From: a bacterium | GTDB lineage: Bacteria > UBP18 > UBA7526 | Direction: 5' to 3' | NCBI GenBank assembly: GCA_030616365.1 | Contig: JAUWXM010000003.1 | Coordinates: forward strand, 1-34,665 | Length of the DNA stretch: 34,665 nt | Part shown: positions 15,177 to 21,980 of the stretch, piece after piece | How the letters are laid out: the number at the start of each line of letters is the position of its first letter | Numbering within the stretch: position 1 is the stretch's first letter | Notes under the pieces: generated by a model | What the model was told of the DNA's origin: nothing | The model's input: the letters and a program-made list of their open reading frames with translations, nothing else | Database searches by the model: none | Made by a program: the position numbers and the translations under genes

Positions 15177-16242
15177 AGTAATAACAGAGTTCTCCACAGG
15201 GAAAATGATAGCTCTGTCGGTATTTCTCCTTAACAAAATTAACAAAATCTTCTTGGGAAGGCTCATGGGAAAGAAAGTCTAAGGATGCTTTTAAAAACTT
15301 TACATCTTTCAATTTCTTAGAAGTAGGATTGCTCCTTCCTATAATCTTGATGCTATGCATACCTGCCTTCTGGAATTCATATAGCTGGCAAACCCCACAG
15401 GGATCGAGTCCGGAAAGGAGATTAAAGGTATTAGAGATACTCTTCTCCGCAGCACGTAGTTTCTCCTCATCGATTTTAGCAGATGAGGAGAAGGCCTTTA
15501 CCTCATAATTCAGAAAACAGGCACCCACTGAGCCGAAAAGAGAGGAACGGGAGATGGAAGAGGATATTCGGGAAGGCAGTCTTCTTAAAACATTCAAGAG
15601 ATAGTAGTCTAAGCCCAGGCTCTTGGGGATATTCCAGATGGGGCCCCATCTGACCTCATTAACTCCATGTTGAAAGGTGCAGAAGCCATCGATATTCTTG
15701 CAGCCCCGATTGAGAATAAAAGATTCCATCTCTATTCCTTTTGCCTTTTGAACTATCTCTACTATTTCTGGAACAGAGAAATGACGAGGGAGAATGATGC
15801 GGCTAGCCCCTAATTTCCGGTAAAATCTTATTGTCCAGGAGTTAAAGATAGTTCCTCCGGTGCTGATGTGGAGAGGGATTTTTATTCCTCTCTCTTTGAT
15901 ATAGAGGAGAAGCCCTAAATCAGCAACGATCAAGGCATCCACTCCAGTCTTTAACCCTTCCTCTAATTGTTTTTCCAGGGCCGGGTATTGAAGCTTGGTA
16001 TAGAAGGCGTTCAGGGCAAGAATGACCGGGACATTATGAGAGTGGGCCAGGGCAACTACTTCTTTAAGTTCCTGGTGATCATTGAGATTGGAGGCCTTCC
16101 ACTCCCTCCGATTGGGAGAGGCCACATTGGTATACTTCTTCTTCCAGGAAGCAGAAAGGACACCACAATAGAGTTCCTGGGCTCCAGCAACAATGAGGGA
16201 TTCCACCTCACGGGGTTTATTTACTGGTGCTAAAATCTTCAT
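15151..16242 (-). CDS. U32-family protein, UbiU-like [4Fe-4S] subunit
   Basis: 363 residues. The U32 barrel opens with MKILAPVNKPREVESLIVAGAQELYCG, followed by VPVILALNAF, ALIVADLGLL and RIILPRHFSVPEI, all standard U32 strands. Cys residues C181-x6-C188 (GCKNIDGFC), C242 in GSVGACF and C282/C285 before SIKIIGR match the positions of the UbiU cluster ligands (C-x6-C, then G-A-C, then a Cys ahead of the S-V-K-I-E-G-R-like strand). An extra C349/C353 pair follows. It overlaps the UbiV-like gene by 26 bp and the radical SAM gene before it by 26 bp. Relatives include peptidase-annotated RlhA/TrhP, which act in RNA hydroxylation, so a hydroxylation-type role is a better guess than proteolysis. Confidence 0.78.
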   Translation of the reverse strand: MKILAPVNKPREVESLIVAGAQELYCGVLSASWKKKYTNVASPNRREWKASNLNDHQELKEVVALAHSHNVPVILALNAFYTKLQYPALEKQLEEGLKTGVDALIVADLGLLLYIKERGIKIPLHISTGGTIFNSWTIRFYRKLGASRIILPRHFSVPEIVEIVQKAKGIEMESFILNRGCKNIDGFCTFQHGVNEVRWGPIWNIPKSLGLDYYLLNVLRRLPSRISSSISRSSLFGSVGACFLNYEVKAFSSSAKIDEEKLRAAEKSISNTFNLLSGLDPCGVCQLYEFQKAGMHSIKIIGRSNPTSKKLKDVKFLKASLDFLSHEPSQEDFVNFVKEKYRQSYHFPCGELCYYYGKSSLNF

Positions 16243-17566
16243 TTAATCTCTTCTTATCTCTAAGGCAGTTGGCCCAGGCCCCCAGTTCCTGTTCCCCCAG
16301 ATCTAGAGAGAGCTCTCCCTTTCCACAGTTAAGGGCTATCCGGGAATCGTACATATAGGGATCGCAGGCAGAGATGAAACCTAAGAGTAGATACTTGGAA
16401 GGTATGCAAGAAATATCGAATCCCGAGGTCAATAAAGACCTATGCATCAGGAAATCCTTGGCTAAGATGAGGGTGGAAGGCCTAAGAAGTTTAGGAAAGA
16501 GATTGGCAAATAAAATAGCCTTGGCTAATCTGCGACTTGCTTTAACATTCTCTTTATAGCTATCTAGTGCTTTTTCCATTTTGGCTAAGTTAAGGATACG
16601 GTGAATGTTTTGATAACCCCCTTCCCTTCTCACCAGAAGGTAGTGATGGATATAGAAACACTTCTTCAGGGAGGTTAAAGAGAGGAGGGTAAAGTAAAGC
16701 TTCTGGAATCGGAATATCTCTTCTCTGGTAATGGGTTCTTTACTCTCCCTGGTCTGCTCGGTTAAAAAATCTATAATCTCATCAGGCAAGAGGCAGACTT
16801 TATAATCGAAATCCCGGGCCTTTCCTAGCCAGCGGCAGCCCAAAAAGAATATCTCCCGCACAAAAGGATTAGCCACCCCATAGTCCAGAATTTTAATAAT
16901 CTCTTTCTCATTATATCCCCGAAGAATGGTGGCCACTAAGTCCGTGCCGATATTCAGCCTCTTTAGGTTTTTCAGGGCCTTTAGCTTAATGGAAAGAAGT
17001 TTCTCTCCTCGAACCTTCAAATAAAACCGATCATCGAAGCCATCGAACTGAAAGTGAACCTCCCTTAAACCTGCATCCCATAATTTCTTCAGATAGGAGA
17101 AATCAGCGATTTTGATTCCATTGGTATGCAAAGCAGCCAGGTTGCCAGAATTGCGAATCATGCTTATGATCCGGGGAAGGTCTTTTCTCATGGTAGGCTC
17201 TGTCCCCATGAGATCGAATTTATATCCCCTCTTCCCCTGAATGAAGGCTTTTAGCCTCTCTAAGGGATAATCAATAGTGGGGTTCTCATTGGCCGAGGCC
17301 AAGCAGATGGAGCAATTGAGGTTACATCTCTCGGTCAGTCTGAGAATGTAGTCGCGCTGGGGTAGTCTTTCTTTGATTAAGGAGAAGTAGAAGTCATTCA
17401 GTTCCCGGTAGTACCAGGGGTGTTGAGAGAGAAAGACCCGGAATCTACCGTGCTGGGGACACTCCTTGACCATATAAATCTTCCCCTCTTCTTCAATGAT
17501 ATTAGCCGGGACCCTCTGGATGCATTGGGGACAGAAGCTTTCCGTCTTCCTGATTAGCCTATTCAT
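16217..17566 (-). CDS. COG1964-type radical SAM protein with N-terminal rubredoxin-like motif (tetraether-synthase/HMPTM relatives)
   Basis: 449 residues. The N-terminus has C12-P-x-C15 and C36-P-Q-H39-G (SFCPQC...KECPQHG), the metal-binding motif that opens COG1964 proteins such as archaeal tetraether synthase Tes and the dihydropterin methyltransferase. The radical SAM cluster motif is C81-x3-C85-x2-C88 (ERCNLNCSIC), followed by GTEPTMR (121-127). The C-terminal C401-D-P-Y-M-Y-D...C414 fits the C-x-D-P-x-x-x-D-x-x-R-x-x-x-C region of the family. Tes joins lipid tails by C-C bond formation; some bacterial relatives are linked to membrane-spanning lipids. Whether this protein does so is unknown. 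It is coupled by ATGA to the preceding radical SAM/SPASM gene and overlaps the UbiU-like gene. Confidence 0.8.
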   Translation of the reverse strand: MNRLIRKTESFCPQCIQRVPANIIEEEGKIYMVKECPQHGRFRVFLSQHPWYYRELNDFYFSLIKERLPQRDYILRLTERCNLNCSICLASANENPTIDYPLERLKAFIQGKRGYKFDLMGTEPTMRKDLPRIISMIRNSGNLAALHTNGIKIADFSYLKKLWDAGLREVHFQFDGFDDRFYLKVRGEKLLSIKLKALKNLKRLNIGTDLVATILRGYNEKEIIKILDYGVANPFVREIFFLGCRWLGKARDFDYKVCLLPDEIIDFLTEQTRESKEPITREEIFRFQKLYFTLLSLTSLKKCFYIHHYLLVRREGGYQNIHRILNLAKMEKALDSYKENVKASRRLAKAILFANLFPKLLRPSTLILAKDFLMHRSLLTSGFDISCIPSKYLLLGFISACDPYMYDSRIALNCGKGELSLDLGEQELGAWANCLRDKKRLNEDFSTSK

Positions 17567-18579
17567 CTGCTTGTCCTATGGAAAGCCCTTAGCCATTGAT
17601 AGACCACCTTGGGATTAAGAGCGAAGAGATAGTTGTACTCTGTGAAACAACTGGCGGCGCAGGCCTCACAGGGGATATTCTCTAAGGCCAGGAAGGCGTT
17701 TCTAAAACCAACCTCTAAGAAGTTTAAGGCGGGAGATTCCTCTATTAAAAGGGAGCAGCGATAAACCCTACCATCGGTATCAACATTGCAGTAGAGTTTG
17801 CCCGCCAAGCAGGGTAGGCCGTAATTCCTATCCCGGGAAACCGGTCTCTGATAATCCGGCCAACGAAGGAGGTATTTCAGGTAGTTGGTGGAGGAAGCGA
17901 CTCGCGCTCCTTCTCTTTTTAGGTGGAGTATCTTTCGGATGGCCTTCTGTAAATCCCCAGGGGAAGGGGATAATTCTTTAAGATTGCGGCCCAATTTTTC
18001 ATTATGATGGAGGATTTGGAAGGTGCTCATCAGACCATATCTCTCGGCTGTCTTTAAAATGAAATTAATGGCTCCCAGATTATACTTGGTGAGGACGGTG
18101 ATGGTCCAAGTATTGAGGTGCTGAGAGGCCACTTCTATCCCCTCCATGGCTTTAGAAAAACTCCCCTTCCCCCGATTGGCCTCATGGGCTATGCGGTCCC
18201 CGTCTAAGCCAATCACGATATGACCTAAGTTCTTCAGGCTCTCCATCTTCTCCGGAATCAGGAAGCCATTGGAATCCAGGGTGACATATAATCCTTTACC
18301 CGAAGCATAATCGATAATCTGCCTAATATCATCCCTTAATAAGGGTTCCCCGCCCCAGAGCCCTAATCTCTGGGTCCCGGCCTGGACCATCTGGTCAATG
18401 AGGCTGAATATTTGGTCCATGGATAGCTCCTTCTGTCTTCGCTGAGGAAACCGGCAGTATGAACAGTGGGCTGGACAGCGATTGGTCACAGAGAGCATAA
18501 CATTGAGGGGCTTTCTTTTTTTAAAAAGCCGGTAGGCTAAGGCCCCCCAACCCATCTGGAATTTATTCTTCCATCTCAT
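17563..18579 (-). CDS. Radical SAM / SPASM-like protein (HpnH/MoaA type)
   Basis: 338 residues. A basic N-terminus (MRWKNKFQMGWGALAYRLFKKRKPL) precedes C35-x3-C39-x2-C42 (NRCPAHCSYC) and WGGEP (75-79) of the SAM-binding core. The C-terminal part has C257, C264, C275, C304, C307 and C311, a SPASM-like arrangement for auxiliary clusters. The last 25 residues (LFALNPKVVYQWLRAFHR) are typical of uncharacterised B-class proteins in lipid and glycan clusters. ATGA overlaps join it to the FAD oxidoreductase gene before it and to the COG1964 gene after it. The reaction is unknown; HpnH-like adenosylation or a peptide/cofactor modification are possible. Confidence 0.83.
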   Translation of the reverse strand: MRWKNKFQMGWGALAYRLFKKRKPLNVMLSVTNRCPAHCSYCRFPQRRQKELSMDQIFSLIDQMVQAGTQRLGLWGGEPLLRDDIRQIIDYASGKGLYVTLDSNGFLIPEKMESLKNLGHIVIGLDGDRIAHEANRGKGSFSKAMEGIEVASQHLNTWTITVLTKYNLGAINFILKTAERYGLMSTFQILHHNEKLGRNLKELSPSPGDLQKAIRKILHLKREGARVASSTNYLKYLLRWPDYQRPVSRDRNYGLPCLAGKLYCNVDTDGRVYRCSLLIEESPALNFLEVGFRNAFLALENIPCEACAASCFTEYNYLFALNPKVVYQWLRAFHRTSR

Positions 18580-19901
18580 CCTTTATCACCCGATTTAGCC
18601 CGGATGACTTGAGAAGCCACCCGAGAGGCCATCTCGATACATTCATCCATGTTATTATACCAGAAACTTCCTGAACGACCAGCAATGACTAAGTTGCTTA
18701 TTCGGGAAAGGTCTTTCTTTATCTGGGTCAATCTTTGGGGATAATCAATACGATAGATGGGATAGGCCTCAGGAATCCTTTGATAATGGAAACCCATTAT
18801 CTCCTCCTTCCTCCCTATTAGACCTACCTTCATGAGATCAGCAAGTACTCTATCCTTTAAACCCCGATAATTTTGCCAATAATCGTCTCCCTTCTGACAT
18901 AGGATTTCCAAGCAGAGGCCTGATTGGCCGGAAGGGGCAGCTGATTCATTGAAGAGGGATGGTTGGCTCACCCGACTAAATATGACCTTAGGGTCTCCAT
19001 AATAGCACCATTGATAAGGAAGGAGAGGAGGATGGTTTACCTCCAAAAGATAGAGTAGAAGAGCTCTATATTCTAGACCTCTGGACGGGATTTGTAGCAA
19101 TGAACAGAGGCTGGTGAGGGGGGCGGTCCAGATCACCCTTTCCACTGGCCATCTTTTTCCTTGAATAGAAACGGTCTTTATTCTTTCTTTAGATATCTTG
19201 AATTTTTCCAGAGGATGAGAGACCAATATTTCTCCTTCCAAATCTTTGATCTTCTCGGCCAAAATTTCGCAGAAGGAACCCATCATTCCTTTGGGATAGA
19301 TGAATTTTAAAGAAGCAGCGGGAGGAAAAAGGGCCATTCTGATAAGCCCTATCAGACCTCGTGGGGCGACCTTTTCATTTATTACTGCCTTGATAATCCC
19401 CATCTGGGCCCAGGTAGCGTGTGTCTCTTCGGAAGGAATACCCAAGAATTTCTGGGTATAGTCTCTGAAAAAGACCTCATAGAGGGTGGAGCCATACTGG
19501 TGGAGAATATAATCTCTGAAACTTCTCTCCGGGCCTTTACCCTTAAACCTCTGAGTAATGACATCCCGTGCGGCTCTCAGGGTAATGGGAAGGGGGAGCT
19601 TAAAAAGAGCCTGGGGCTGGAGAGGCCAGGAGTAATAGCGATTGCCAAAATGAACTGCGGTTCGGCGCTCTAAAATTTTGCCTTCATCACCCAATACTTC
19701 TCGAATAAAAGCCAGGACCCTTTGATTATGGGTATAGAATCTATGGGGGCCGATGTCAAAGGTGAAATCTCCGTAGCGAAAACTCTTGGCCAGCCCGCCT
19801 ACCCGCTTCTCCTTTTCCAGAACCAAGACCCTTATCCCGGCCTGGGCTAAGAGATAGGCTATGGTCAGACCAGTTATTCCGGCCCCTACGATCAACACCA
19901 T
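18576..19901 (-). CDS. FAD/NAD(P)-binding amine-oxidase-type oxidoreductase (protoporphyrinogen oxidase / UDP-galactopyranose mutase-like)
   Basis: 441 residues. The N-terminal dinucleotide fold has G6-A-G8-I-T-G11 and E29 at the end of the second strand, followed by KRVGGLAKSF (32-41) and FDIGPHRFYT (48-57), typical of the COG1232 flavin amine oxidase group. Near the C-terminus NLVIAGRSGSFWYNNMDEC closes the FAD site. Members oxidise or desaturate porphyrins, carotenoids and amines or act on nucleotide sugars. In polysaccharide and lipid clusters they are often of unknown substrate. It is the first gene of the long minus-strand run, 98 bp after the PaaX-like repressor gene. The start codon ATG has a weak AGGGG 8 bases upstream. 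Confidence 0.83.
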   Translation of the reverse strand: MVLIVGAGITGLTIAYLLAQAGIRVLVLEKEKRVGGLAKSFRYGDFTFDIGPHRFYTHNQRVLAFIREVLGDEGKILERRTAVHFGNRYYSWPLQPQALFKLPLPITLRAARDVITQRFKGKGPERSFRDYILHQYGSTLYEVFFRDYTQKFLGIPSEETHATWAQMGIIKAVINEKVAPRGLIGLIRMALFPPAASLKFIYPKGMMGSFCEILAEKIKDLEGEILVSHPLEKFKISKERIKTVSIQGKRWPVERVIWTAPLTSLCSLLQIPSRGLEYRALLLYLLEVNHPPLLPYQWCYYGDPKVIFSRVSQPSLFNESAAPSGQSGLCLEILCQKGDDYWQNYRGLKDRVLADLMKVGLIGRKEEIMGFHYQRIPEAYPIYRIDYPQRLTQIKKDLSRISNLVIAGRSGSFWYNNMDECIEMASRVASQVIRAKSGDKG

Positions 19902-19999
19902 AATTTAAACCCCTAAATCACAAGAATATCCTCGTTATGCTCGGAAAGACGCGATGCACATGAATTTGGGTGGGATCAGACGAATTTACTTCTAACATT

Positions 20000-20869
20000 T
20001 TATTCGTTTGCATCTGTTATCATTCTAATTTCTTCTCGCTTCTGCCTATCTTGCCTCTTTGCTGTCCCATTCTTAGTATGCGATCGTTTACTCCATTTGG
20101 GTAATCTATTTAAACTCTGCCTTAGGAGTTTGACACATTCCTTAAAGAGGCGGTGGGCTTCCTTCTCTCGAAAGCCTTTAGGCAGGAGCTCATCCGGCAA
20201 TTGAGGATCACTTAATAGGATGCTGGATAGTTCTTCTCTCATCGCCCGTTCGAGTTTAAATAATTCCGAATCTTCGCTATGGTTAGGGTCTTCTTTGAAT
20301 TTGGAGAGTCGAGGTCGATATCTCTCTATAAACTGAATATATCTTCTGCTCAATCCTTCCAAATCCCAGATCTGGGAGGCAAATAAAGAGGGCTCCTTTG
20401 GACTGAGGAGCTGAGAGCGAAAGAGCTCTACATACTTCTCCAGATGGTAGTGATTGACTATTTTTCTTACCTCTTTGGTATGCTCATAAGGAGAAATCCA
20501 GAGACTGCGTTGCAACTTCCCAAGCCCAAGTATTAGCAATTTTTTCCTCAATAGGTTCCGGGAAGTCTTTTGAGTTTCTGGAATATCAAAACTTACCAGA
20601 TACCACCTTCCATCCCAATTTCTACTCTTTCTTTTTAAACTAAAGCCTGACCGATTAATCTTTTCCTTTCCCCTTTGGGTTATTTGCAAGAGGACCCGAC
20701 CTTCCCGTTCTGTTCTTTCAATCTCTCCCCTATCCTCAAGGCGCTTGAGAGCAGACTGGGTAGCCCTGCGGCTCTTCTCAAGTTCTCTCATAAGGAATCC
20801 GGTGGGAAGACAAACGAAGTAAGCAAAATCGTTCAGGAATTCCAAGATAATCTTACCCGTAGGAGCCAT
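20000..20869 (-). CDS. PaaX-like transcriptional repressor (winged helix + Cas2-like domain)
   Basis: 289 residues from the ATG at 20869, which has a strong AAGGAG seven bases upstream; an earlier ATG at 20896 would add nine residues without such a site. The N-terminal winged helix (about 4-75: LPTGFLMRELEKS...ALKRLEDRGEI) binds DNA. The middle domain, with WDGRWYLVSFDIPE and LQRSLWISPYEH (85-130), is the PaaX central, Cas2-like fold. The PaaX-C region (IWDLEGLSRRYIQF) runs to about 240-258. The last 30 residues are very basic and fall outside the family; they are encoded partly by an operator-like site and a dispersed repeat. Four palindromic sites lie directly upstream, so autorepression is likely. 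The effector is not known; no phenylacetate genes are present. Confidence 0.82.
   Translation of the reverse strand: MAPTGKIILEFLNDFAYFVCLPTGFLMRELEKSRRATQSALKRLEDRGEIERTEREGRVLLQITQRGKEKINRSGFSLKRKSRNWDGRWYLVSFDIPETQKTSRNLLRKKLLILGLGKLQRSLWISPYEHTKEVRKIVNHYHLEKYVELFRSQLLSPKEPSLFASQIWDLEGLSRRYIQFIERYRPRLSKFKEDPNHSEDSELFKLERAMREELSSILLSDPQLPDELLPKGFREKEAHRLFKECVKLLRQSLNRLPKWSKRSHTKNGTAKRQDRQKREEIRMITDANE
20075..20092. promoter_or_regulatory. Operator-like palindromic site inside the 3' end of the PaaX-like gene
   Basis: AGTATGCGATCGTTTACT matches the sites upstream of the PaaX-like gene in 17 of 18 bases (site 20954-20971). It lies about 170-190 bp before the first gene of the radical SAM cluster, a position from which the repressor could act on that operon. 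It is read in frame as S-K-R-S-H-T of the C-terminal tail. Confidence 0.5.
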
Positions 20870-20900
20870 TCTCTTTCTCCTTATATTATCACTCATTTAG

Positions 20901-21101
20901 GGTAAACGATCGTCCACTGAATTTGTGCTTAAAAAGATCATTTACCCATTTTCAGTATGCGATCGTTCACTAGAATTGTGTTTGAAAGAATTTGAAGGAG
21001 TAAATTATGCACACTTTAGGTATGCGATCGTTCACTAGAATTGTGTTTGAAAGAATTTGGAGGAATAGATTATACACACTTTAGGTGGACGATCGTTCAT
21101 T
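20901..21101. promoter_or_regulatory. Array of four palindromic operator-like sites upstream of the PaaX-like gene
   Basis: Sites at 20901-20918, 20954-20971, 21019-21036 and 21084-21101 share the core CGATCG and fit the perfect 18-bp palindrome AGTGAACGATCGTTCACT with three to five changes each. Centres are 53, 65 and 65 bp apart, near whole numbers of helical turns (5 and about 6). The position directly in front of a DNA-binding repressor gene makes autoregulation the simplest reading. An iteron-type origin is less likely, since no replication gene is near. Confidence 0.6.
20954..21083. repeat. 65-bp tandem direct repeat (two full units plus partial copies on either side)
   Basis: Unit 1 (20954-21018) and unit 2 (21019-21083) are nearly identical over all 65 bases: both run from the (A/G)GTATGCGATCGTTCACT site through AGAATTGTGTTTGAAAG to CACACTTTA. 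Partial copies keep the palindromic core at 20901 and 21084. The whole unit is conserved, with no variable spacer, so it is a duplication, not a CRISPR array. A short frame with a good ribosome-binding site (21007-21084) lies across units 1 and 2. Confidence 0.75.
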
Positions 21102-21130
21102 AATTTGAGGAATTTCAATGATGGATGCTA

Positions 21131-21349
21131 CTTGCTTGGCTCATTTCTGAGCGGAGCGAAGAAACAAGGTTCTTGGGCGAAAGTGAAAGGCTTTCTTATT
21201 TTCGAACGAAGTGAGAAAAGAGACAACTTGCTTGGCTCATTTTCGAACGAAGTGAGAAAAGAGACAACTTGCTTGGCTCATTTTCGAACGAAGTGAGAAA
21301 AGAGACAACTTGCTTGGCTCATTTTCGAACAGGGTGAGAAAACAAGGTT
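21131..21349. repeat. 41-bp tandem repeat array
   Basis: Units starting at 21227 and 21268 are identical 41-mers (CTTGCTTGGCTCATTTTCGA followed by ACGAAGTGAGAAAAGAGACAA). A third at 21309 diverges in its second half, and a degenerate copy begins at 21131 (CTTGCTTGGCTCATTTC). An AAACAAGGTTCT word appears in both outer copies. No gene is credible across it: the frame from 21105 only reads the repeat. Confidence 0.8.
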
Positions 21350-21369
21350 CTGCGAAGCAGGTTCTTATT

Positions 21370-21495
21370 TGGAGAATTGGGCGGCCAGCTTAGGAATGAT
21401 CGCTGATTAACCGCCGGGCTTTGAGAATAAGGCAGCGACATGCCTCTTGACACTATAGCCTAAGGTAGAATCGTAGATGATTCCCCAGGAGGAGA
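21370..21495 (-). pseudogene. Duplicated 3' fragment of the PilX-like gene
   Basis: About 126 bp are the same as 26065-26190 except for three base changes. The copied part holds the last 28 or so codons of the PilX-like gene (ending SSWGIIYDSTLGY...FSKPGG) plus some 30 bp after its stop. The prepilin leader and the rest of the gene are missing here, so this is a non-functional remnant. It lies in the same orientation as the source, 4.7 kb away. Confidence 0.85.
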
Positions 21496-21980
21496 TGCTT
21501 CTCGATCTCATCAAGGTAAGCCTCACTCCGTTCGGCAGAAAGGGATGCAAACAGATGTAAGCGGATTCATACGGATTTACTCCTAGGTGCCCTATCCGTT
21601 TGCATCTGTTATAATTTGTTTGAATCCATTTTCCTGTAATTTTGAAATCCCGATGCTTCAAGGTATCTCTGCATTGTCTTGTGCTTTTGGCTGTGGACAT
21701 CCTTAATTCCGTCAAACCTTCCCTCTACTCTATTAGTGGTATTACCATTGCAATGCGGTTGTTGGATTTAGCCTTTATTCTTCCTTCTTTTAGTCTGCGG
21801 ACTATGATGTCGTCAAGCCAACCTTTTGTTGTTTAAGATACTACTTTCCATATAGAATTAAATTAGAATCTAATACGTTGTATTAAAAAATGTATTAATC
21901 TCATTCTTATTAATCAATGAGCCATCCATAATCACAAAGTTCCAGTATTCTGTTGTGGCGAGCCCTGATTTAAGAGCCAT
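21496..21980. other. Gene-free AT-rich stretch with a dispersed repeat
   Basis: No credible gene is seen. CGTTTGCATCTGTTAT at 21597-21612 repeats 20005-20020 exactly; degenerate inverted relatives of it (GATGCAAACAGATG) lie at 21544-21557. The minus strand of about 21727-21833 reads as a 34-codon open piece (GWLDDIIVRRLKEG...) without start or known family, perhaps a gene remnant. No terminator hairpin is evident after the stop of the exported-protein gene at 21981. Confidence 0.5.

Noticed and set aside
14376..15266. Longer start of the UbiV-like gene
   Set aside because: The extra 30 residues would overlap the UbiU-like gene by 116 bp and do not fit the family; the start at 15176 gives a 26 bp overlap like that of the neighbouring pair.
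19902..19999. Promoter for the twelve-gene cluster
   Set aside because: No convincing -35/-10 pair is visible in this 98 bp gap; the cluster may be read from the PaaX-like gene promoter or from a weak site I cannot identify.
20901..21101. Possible CRISPR array (regular CGATCGTTCACT words)
   Set aside because: The whole 65-bp unit is conserved, there are no variable spacers, and the PaaX-like protein shares only the Cas2-like fold; no cas genes are present.
21131..21349. Possible CRISPR or small protein gene in the 41-bp repeats
   Set aside because: Units are identical over their full length without spacers; the 63-residue frame 21105-21296 simply translates the repeat from a TTG.
21407..21715. 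102-residue minus-strand ORF
   Set aside because: It runs through repeat DNA and then the duplicated pilin fragment; only the last 28 or so residues match a real gene, so it is a chimera of non-coding DNA and a pseudogene.
21642..21836. 64-residue plus-strand ORF
   Set aside because: TTG start without ribosome-binding site, no recognisable family, and hydrophobic by composition only.
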